The notes under the pieces: generated by a model
What the model was told of the DNA's origin: nothing
The model's database searches: none
Seen by the model: the letters and a program-made list of their open reading frames with translations, nothing else
Translations under genes and position numbers: made by a program
Part shown: in pieces, positions 31,940 to 36,634 of the stretch
How positions within the stretch are numbered: the stretch's first letter is position 1
Layout of the letters: every line of letters begins with the position of its first letter
Origin: Nonomuraea longispora
GTDB lineage: Bacteria; Actinomycetota; Actinomycetes; Streptosporangiales; Streptosporangiaceae
DNA: 36,634 bases
Direction: 5' to 3'
NCBI RefSeq assembly: GCF_004348345.1
Contig: NZ_SMJZ01000076.1
Span: 1 to 36,634, forward strand

Positions 31940-33159
31940 GCATCCTCCTGGACGGCCGTGCCGCGGTCGACCCGGTAGCGGGCCGCGGCGGGCAGGGCGG
32001 CGACCCGGTCACCCGTGCGGCGGGCCAGCCCGAACATCGTGAGCACCTCCAGCGCGTCGGCGGCCAGCCGCGCCCCGCCGCCGTCGGACTGGTACGCCTT
32101 CGCCCACTGGGGGAACCGGCGCAGCAGCCCGTTCGCCTCGGCGTCGAGCCGCCGGGCGGTGACGGGACCGGCGGAGACGAGCAGGTCGAGCAGCAGCAGG
32201 GCGGCCACCTTGGCGTGGCTGCCGTCGTCGGGGAACCTCGTGTCGGTGGCGGTGCCGTCGGGGTCGACGAGCAGGAACCCCTCGGCCCGCTCCTCCAGCA
32301 CGAAGCCGGCCTCCTCGGCGGCGCGGCGCAGGATCTGGCGGCCGGTGAGCGAGGCGGCGTAGTCGGACTCGGCGCCGGTCAGGTCGGCGCGGTAGACGAC
32401 GGGCTCGTCGAGCAGCCGCCGGATGAGCGAGTGGCGGGCCCACAGGTTGCGCTGGGTCTCGGTGGGCTCGTCGCCGCCGTAGCGGCTTTCGGTGGTGAGG
32501 GCCGCGGTGAGCTCGGCGAGCGTGCCGGGGTCCGGCTCCTCGGCGGCGCGGGCGGCGATCCGGGACGGCGGCACGGGCGCGGCCAGCAGCCTGATCACGC
32601 GGGTGGTGTCGACCCGGTAGAGCACTTTGGCGTCTTCGTCGTCGAGGTAGGAGTCGGTCGTGCCGTCCATGACGGTGATGGCGCCGTGGTGTTCGAGCAG
32701 TTTGAGCGCGTCGACGAGGGCGGCCCGTTCGCCGGCCTTGACCGGGTCGAACGCGGGCACGTCGGCCTCGACGGCGGCCGCCTGCACGACCCGCTGGGCG
32801 AGCATGCCGATCGTGGTGACAGGCGAGGTGAGCAGCTCGGCCGCGCAGAGGCAGAACAGGGTGTAGCGGCGGCGGTCGAAAGGCGCCCTGGTGGCGCGGC
32901 GCCGGCGGGCGGGCCTGGTGGCGCCCGGCTCGGTCCGCACCTTGACCAGCCGGGCGTAGCCCTGGCGCGGCTCCACGACCAGCCGCCAGCCGCAGAAGTA
33001 GTCGAACCACTGGATGAGCGGCTGCCGGCGTTTCCTGATCAGGTCGAAGGCGGCGGGGTCGCTCTGCAGGGACACGAGCGGCCGCCCGAGCAGGGTCCTG
33101 ATCGCCCGGGCGATCTCCTCCTTCTCGGCCCTGACGAGCTGGTTGGCGAGGCTGCTCAT
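31936..33159 (-). CDS. jetB: Wadjet type II subunit JetB (TIGR02678/DUF2398)
   Basis: The 407-residue protein matches TIGR02678/DUF2398. Typical stretches are the N-terminal NQLVRAEKEEIARAIRTLLG, LIQWFDYFCGWRLVVEPRQG and YARLVKVRTEP, and the middle RRRYTLFCLCAAELLTSP. It is the KITE-like winged-helix subunit expected to bridge JetC and JetA, as MukE does in MukBEF. Start and stop both lie in ATGA overlaps with jetA and jetC. Confidence 0.9.
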   Translation of the reverse strand: MSSLANQLVRAEKEEIARAIRTLLGRPLVSLQSDPAAFDLIRKRRQPLIQWFDYFCGWRLVVEPRQGYARLVKVRTEPGATRPARRRRATRAPFDRRRYTLFCLCAAELLTSPVTTIGMLAQRVVQAAAVEADVPAFDPVKAGERAALVDALKLLEHHGAITVMDGTTDSYLDDEDAKVLYRVDTTRVIRLLAAPVPPSRIAARAAEEPDPGTLAELTAALTTESRYGGDEPTETQRNLWARHSLIRRLLDEPVVYRADLTGAESDYAASLTGRQILRRAAEEAGFVLEERAEGFLLVDPDGTATDTRFPDDGSHAKVAALLLLDLLVSAGPVTARRLDAEANGLLRRFPQWAKAYQSDGGGARLAADALEVLTMFGLARRTGDRVAALPAAARYRVDRGTAVQEDA

Positions 33160-34754
33160 GCGCCTGCCGCCCGGGATCCCGCCGCGGATACGCCGGCGTG
33201 GGAGTCGCCGAGCGCGCGCACGTCGATGAGGTAGTCGGGGCCGCGCAACCACCCCTCGGACGTGCACAGCACCGCCACGGCGCCGTCGCCGGGCGCCCTG
33301 AGCACGATCTCGACGCGCCCGTCGGAGGTGACGGCCCGCCGCACGCCGGTCGCGTCGGGGCGTTCGGCGAGGGCCCTGCCGAGCAGGTCGAGCAGCCGCC
33401 CGAACGCCTCGTGGTCGAGCTCCCCCAGCTGCGACAGCCGTACGGTCCCTGTGGTGGCGAGCGCGGCCCAGGCGGCCTCCAACTCGGCGCGTTCCTTCTC
33501 GGCCCGCGCTCGGCGCCCGGCCCGCAGCTCGGCCACGTCGCGGACCTTGCCCGTGCGCCCCATCCGCTCGGTGCGGCCCCGCGAGCGCAGCAGCGCCGAC
33601 ACCTCCACGGGCTGGGCCTCCGACCAGGGGACCCCGGAGGGGATCAGCTCGGCGTCGGGGTGCCCGAGGTGCGCGTGGCGGGCGGAGCCGAGCCCGAACG
33701 CCGCGTCCCACAGCCGGTGCGCGTCGTCCTCGGCGGGCGCGGTGGCGAACCAGCGGGCCAGCGTACGGAAGTCGGCGGCGGCGCTGGAGGATCGGCGGCG
33801 GGAGTCGGTGATCCGGTCGAGCACCTGCAGCAGCGCCACGATCGCCCGCCTGGCCACGTCGTGCAGTTGCCGCACGCGCGGCACGACGGGTTCGCCGGTG
33901 TTGTCACCGGTCCTGGCACCGAAGCCGTCGTGCTGGGCGAACCACGACCGCAGCCCCTCCCACTTGGCCGCCCGCGCCGCCAGCCACGGGGTGGCGTGGT
34001 CGGTGCCGGGCGTCCTCGGCAGGTCGGCGCCGTCGAGCGCCCGCGCGTGCAGCACGCTGACGCCGTGCGTCTCGACCCCTTCCAGGGCGGCGGCGATGGT
34101 GTCGCCGCGCTGCTCCAGGTTGGTCACGAACTCCTGAAGGTAGGCCATCGTGGCCGACTTGACCTCGTGGAACGTGGCGAGGTCGGCGCCTTCGAGGCGC
34201 AGCAGCCGCTGCAACTCGCCGTTGAACCGCTTGGTGTTGTTGCGCAGGCCGTCGAGGTGGCCCTCCAGCTCCTGCAGGCAGGTGAAGACCCGCCGGTTGC
34301 GCCCGGGATCGGGGTCGCGCAGCAGCGTCTCCAGCTCCCCCAGCCGGTCGGCGACGGCGTCGAGCACCGCGGTCTGCAAGGCGCCCGCCGAGGCCAGCAT
34401 CGCCATCGCGTGCTGCACCCCGGCGAACGCCGCCTCGCCCCGCCTGGTGAGCGAGTACTGCAGGTTCTTGCGTTCGTACTCCTCGGCGGTGGCGAAGGTG
34501 CCGGCGTGGTTGAAGATCACGTCGAGCAGCCCCCAGCCGGCCAGCTGCTTGAGCGTGCCGGACAGGTCGTGGTCGGCGACCGGGGCGTACCATCCGACCG
34601 CCCGCAGCCGCTCGCGGACCTCCTCCGACGTCAGCGCCGTCTCCAGCCGCTCGTTGGCCTCGCCGAAGGCGTAGAGCACGGCGGTGTGGAGGTCGGCCCG
34701 CTCGGTGGTGGTGAACCGGAACATCTCCGGCGGCACCCGTGGCAACTCCGCCAT
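33156..34754 (-). CDS. jetA: Wadjet type II subunit JetA (TIGR02677/DUF2397)
   Basis: The 532-residue protein matches TIGR02677/DUF2397, the kleisin-like subunit of type II Wadjet. It begins MAELPRVPPEMFRFTTTERA with HTAVLYAFGEANERLETALT, then a winged-helix region (WYAPVADHDLSGTLKQLAGW) and long helical stretches. It is the first gene of the jetABCD operon. The start at ATG 34754 excludes a 30-codon upstream extension that lacks family similarity. The promoter should lie in the 125-bp gap shared with the divergent SRPBCC gene. Confidence 0.9.
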   Translation of the reverse strand: MAELPRVPPEMFRFTTTERADLHTAVLYAFGEANERLETALTSEEVRERLRAVGWYAPVADHDLSGTLKQLAGWGLLDVIFNHAGTFATAEEYERKNLQYSLTRRGEAAFAGVQHAMAMLASAGALQTAVLDAVADRLGELETLLRDPDPGRNRRVFTCLQELEGHLDGLRNNTKRFNGELQRLLRLEGADLATFHEVKSATMAYLQEFVTNLEQRGDTIAAALEGVETHGVSVLHARALDGADLPRTPGTDHATPWLAARAAKWEGLRSWFAQHDGFGARTGDNTGEPVVPRVRQLHDVARRAIVALLQVLDRITDSRRRSSSAAADFRTLARWFATAPAEDDAHRLWDAAFGLGSARHAHLGHPDAELIPSGVPWSEAQPVEVSALLRSRGRTERMGRTGKVRDVAELRAGRRARAEKERAELEAAWAALATTGTVRLSQLGELDHEAFGRLLDLLGRALAERPDATGVRRAVTSDGRVEIVLRAPGDGAVAVLCTSEGWLRGPDYLIDVRALGDSHAGVSAAGSRAAGA

Positions 34755-34879
34755 CGCCCCGCTCCCCTCGCCGCACGGACTCGCGCCGACAGCAACGGTA
34801 GCGGCAGGGCCCGGCGGTCCGGCGGCTGTTTGCCCGCACATCACACGGGTACGGCGGGAGCATTGATCAGGGGGTTGCG
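34755..34879. promoter_or_regulatory. Divergent promoter region of jetABCD and the SRPBCC gene
   Basis: This 125-bp gap must carry the promoter of the Wadjet operon. I see no convincing -35/-10 pair or palindrome; GGGG just before 34876 is the probable ribosome binding site of the SRPBCC gene. Confidence 0.35.
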
Positions 34880-35299
34880 ATGGCGGAGTTCGAGGCGACG
34901 CGCGGCATGCCGGCCGACAGCATGATCGTGTACGGCGTCGCGTCCGACGTGGAGATCATGGACAGGTGGCTGCCGCAGGGCCTGACGGTGACCGGCAGCG
35001 GCCCCGGCACCGTGGAGGCGGGCGGCGAGCTGGTCCCCGGCACGGGCACGCACGAGGGCTTGTTCCGCGCCTCCGACGAGCAGCTGCGGGTGGAGTGGGG
35101 CGGGCGCGACCATCCCGGATACGCCGGCTGGCTGCAGGTGTCCGACTCGGCGAGCGGCACGAGCGAGGTGACCGTGCACATCTCGCTGCTCGACGAGCCC
35201 GATTCGGGGGCCCACGCCGACGAGGTGCGCGAGCTGCTCGACCGGTCGCTCGGACAGCTGGCCGACGAGGTGCGCAGGCGCGTCGACGCCGCCGACTGA
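34880..35299 (+). CDS. SRPBCC-family protein
   Basis: The 139-residue protein has the START/Bet v1-like layout: an N-terminal ATRGMPADSMIVYGVASDVE in which a strand leads into the two short helices (VEIMDRWLP), a beta-sheet with EGLFRASDEQLRVEWGGRDH, and a long C-terminal helix (ADEVRELLDRSLGQLADEVR). Such proteins form a hydrophobic pocket, but the ligand cannot be told. It is divergent from jetA; I infer no role in Wadjet from this. Confidence 0.75.
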   Translation: MAEFEATRGMPADSMIVYGVASDVEIMDRWLPQGLTVTGSGPGTVEAGGELVPGTGTHEGLFRASDEQLRVEWGGRDHPGYAGWLQVSDSASGTSEVTVHISLLDEPDSGAHADEVRELLDRSLGQLADEVRRRVDAAD

Positions 35300-35500
35300 G
35301 GCGCTGACGACGTCGGCTGCGCGCGCGTCCGGCGCTGACGGCTCCGGGTGGGCGCGCGTCCGCGGCGCTGACGGCTGCGTCCCACCCATCGGTGTGGGAG
35401 TGGTGAGGTTCGGGTCAACCCTGGTCGTGCCTGCGCGCCTGCGTCGGCACGACGGGAGAGATTGGGCGGACGTAACCGGAATTTCCCGCCCGAGGAGCCC
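35300..35500. other. Gap with degenerate ~32-bp repeats and a hairpin before mrpA
   Basis: GGCGCTGACG occurs at 35300-35309, 35331-35340 and 35364-35373, with GCGCGCGTCC between copies (35321-35330 and 35352-35361), a degenerate tandem repeat. GTCGTGCC (35424-35431) and GGCACGAC (35446-35453) form an 8-bp stem with a 14-base loop. No gene is visible. Confidence 0.5.
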
Positions 35501-36634
35501 ATGGAGCTGCTGCTGATCCTGCACGCGGTGGCGGCGGTCTGCGCTCCCCGGCTGGCCGCCCGCATGGGGCGCGGCTCCCTCGTCGTGCTGGCCGTGCCGC
35601 CGGCCGCCGCCTTCGCCTACACGCTGTGGGTGGCGATGCGGGGGCTGCCCGTGGCCGGGACCACCGCGTGGGCGCCGGTGATGCAGATGGAGCTGGCCTT
35701 CCGCGCCGACCAGCTGTCCGTGGTGATGATGGCGCTGGTGTCGGGCGCCGGCGTGCTGGTGCTGGTCTACAGCGCCGCGTACCTGCCGGCGCACGACGAC
35801 GGGCTCGGCCGCTACGGCGGTGTCATGGTGGCCTTCGCCGGGTCGATGCTGGGACTGGTGACGGCCGACAACCTGCTCCTGCTGTACGTGTTCTGGGAGC
35901 TCACCACCGTCTTCTCCTACCTGCTGATCGCGTACCACCCGGAGAGCCGGGTGAACAGGCAGGCGGCGATGAAGGCGCTGATGGTCACCACGTTCGGCGG
36001 GTTGTGCATGCTGGCCGGGTTCGTGCTGGCCGCACAGGCTGCCGGCACGTACCGGGTGTCGGCCATCGTCGCCGATCCCCCGGCGGCCGGGCCGGTCGCG
36101 CTGGTGCTGGTGCTGGCGGGCGCGCTGGCCAAGTCGGCGATCTTCCCGTTCAGCACGTGGCTGCCCGCCGCGATGGCCGCGCCCACGCCCGTGTCGGCGT
36201 ACCTGCACGCGGCGGCCATGGTGAAGGCGGGCGTGTACCTGGTGGCCAGGCTCGGGCCGGCGTTCGGCGACGTCACGCTGTGGCGGGCGGTGGCCGTGCC
36301 GCTCGGGCTGGTCACGATGGTGCTCGGCGGCTGGCGGGCGCTGCGCGAGACGGATCTGAAGCGGCTGCTGGCCTACGGCACGGTCAGCCAGCTCGGCTTC
36401 CTCGTGGCGCTGTTCGGCGCGGGCACGCGGGGGACGGCGCTGGCCGGGGCCGCCATGCTGGTGGCGCACGCGCTGTTCAAGGCGTCCCTGTTCCTCGTGG
36501 TGGGCATCGTCGACCACGCGGCGGGCAGCCGCGAGACGGGCGAGCTCAGCGGGGTGGGCCGGGCGATGCCGTGGGTGTGCGGGGCGGCGTCGCTCGCGGC
36601 GGCGTCGATGGCGGGCCTGCCGCCACTCGTGGGG
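35501..36634 (+). CDS. mrpA: Na+/H+ antiporter subunit A (MrpA/MnhA-like), 5' part
   Basis: The frame starts at ATG 35501 after GAGGAG and stays open for 378 codons to the window end. It encodes many membrane helices with the proton-translocating core shared with complex I NuoL: LLYVFWELTTVFSYLLI (conserved Glu), AGALAKSAIFPFSTWLPAAM (conserved Lys and TWLP), and PVSAYLHAAAMVKAGVYLVA. Full-length MrpA proteins are about 800-950 residues, so less than half is seen. Mrp complexes exchange sodium for protons and are encoded by six or seven adjacent genes; the others would lie beyond the right edge. A NuoL identity is less likely because no nuo genes precede it. Confidence 0.82.
   Translation, partial: MELLLILHAVAAVCAPRLAARMGRGSLVVLAVPPAAAFAYTLWVAMRGLPVAGTTAWAPVMQMELAFRADQLSVVMMALVSGAGVLVLVYSAAYLPAHDDGLGRYGGVMVAFAGSMLGLVTADNLLLLYVFWELTTVFSYLLIAYHPESRVNRQAAMKALMVTTFGGLCMLAGFVLAAQAAGTYRVSAIVADPPAAGPVALVLVLAGALAKSAIFPFSTWLPAAMAAPTPVSAYLHAAAMVKAGVYLVARLGPAFGDVTLWRAVAVPLGLVTMVLGGWRALRETDLKRLLAYGTVSQLGFLVALFGAGTRGTALAGAAMLVAHALFKASLFLVVGIVDHAAGSRETGELSGVGRAMPWVCGAASLAAASMAGLPPLVG

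Noticed and set aside
27917..31978. A 1353-codon open frame on the plus strand opposite jetC
   Set aside because: It mirrors jetC in high-GC DNA, has no family similarity and is explained by GC-biased third positions of the real gene.
34880..35299. The SRPBCC protein as a fifth Wadjet component
   Set aside because: It is divergent, has its own start region and no known link to Wadjet; adjacency alone is not enough.

Overview
The window is high-GC DNA with GTG starts, ATGA/GTGA gene overlaps, several apparently leaderless genes and actinobacterial families (F420-type LLM oxidoreductase, P450 with single-cluster ferredoxin, TTC38-like TPR protein, NADP-GDH). It looks like an actinomycete chromosome, plausibly Streptosporangiaceae-like; that placement is inference. 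No rRNA, tRNA or CRISPR array was seen.

Bases 1-9930 are a pile-up of mobile DNA. At the left edge the start of an IS3-type orfA (minus) abuts a truncated IS256/Mutator transposase (plus), which in turn truncates a tniQ gene. From there to about 9927, on the minus strand, lies a decayed Tn5053/Tn7-like (Tni) transposon: a tniQ fragment fused to a tniA 3' fragment, then tniB, then a second, different tniQ. tniB is cut in two by a 6,482-bp element (1510-7991) with 12-bp perfect terminal inverted repeats and a 6-bp repeated core (GTCCAG). Removing the element plus one core restores a 399-codon tniB exactly at its Walker B motif. The element carries three overlapping genes of the Tn554 type (two tyrosine recombinases and a DUF6262/TnpC-like protein) and, facing them, a sigma factor with a membrane protein that has an FtsX-like outer domain. 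At 9739-9927 are two tandem copies of a Tni-type transposon end, each with four short motifs at near-identical spacing and a terminal TGTCTG/CAGACA.

Bases 9950-20253 hold chromosomal metabolic genes: a TetR-ferredoxin-P450 operon from a canonical promoter, an OFA-type MFS transporter with its small subunit, a TetR/LLM-oxidoreductase divergent pair with palindromic operators, a cupin, gdhA, a TTC38-like protein and a PIG-L deacetylase.

Bases 20276-25335 are a fructose-type sugar uptake locus: a PfkB kinase divergent from frcB-frcC-frcA, two abutting LacI-type palindromes between them, and a LacI regulator downstream. Next come a LuxR/TrmB-like regulator fragment, an RsbW-like ATP-binding protein preceded by a perfect CebR-type palindrome, and a small secreted protein.

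Bases 26598-34754 are a complete type II Wadjet anti-plasmid system (jetABCD, minus strand, every junction an ATGA overlap). A SRPBCC protein diverges from it, and the 5' part of a Mrp antiporter subunit A gene runs off the right edge.
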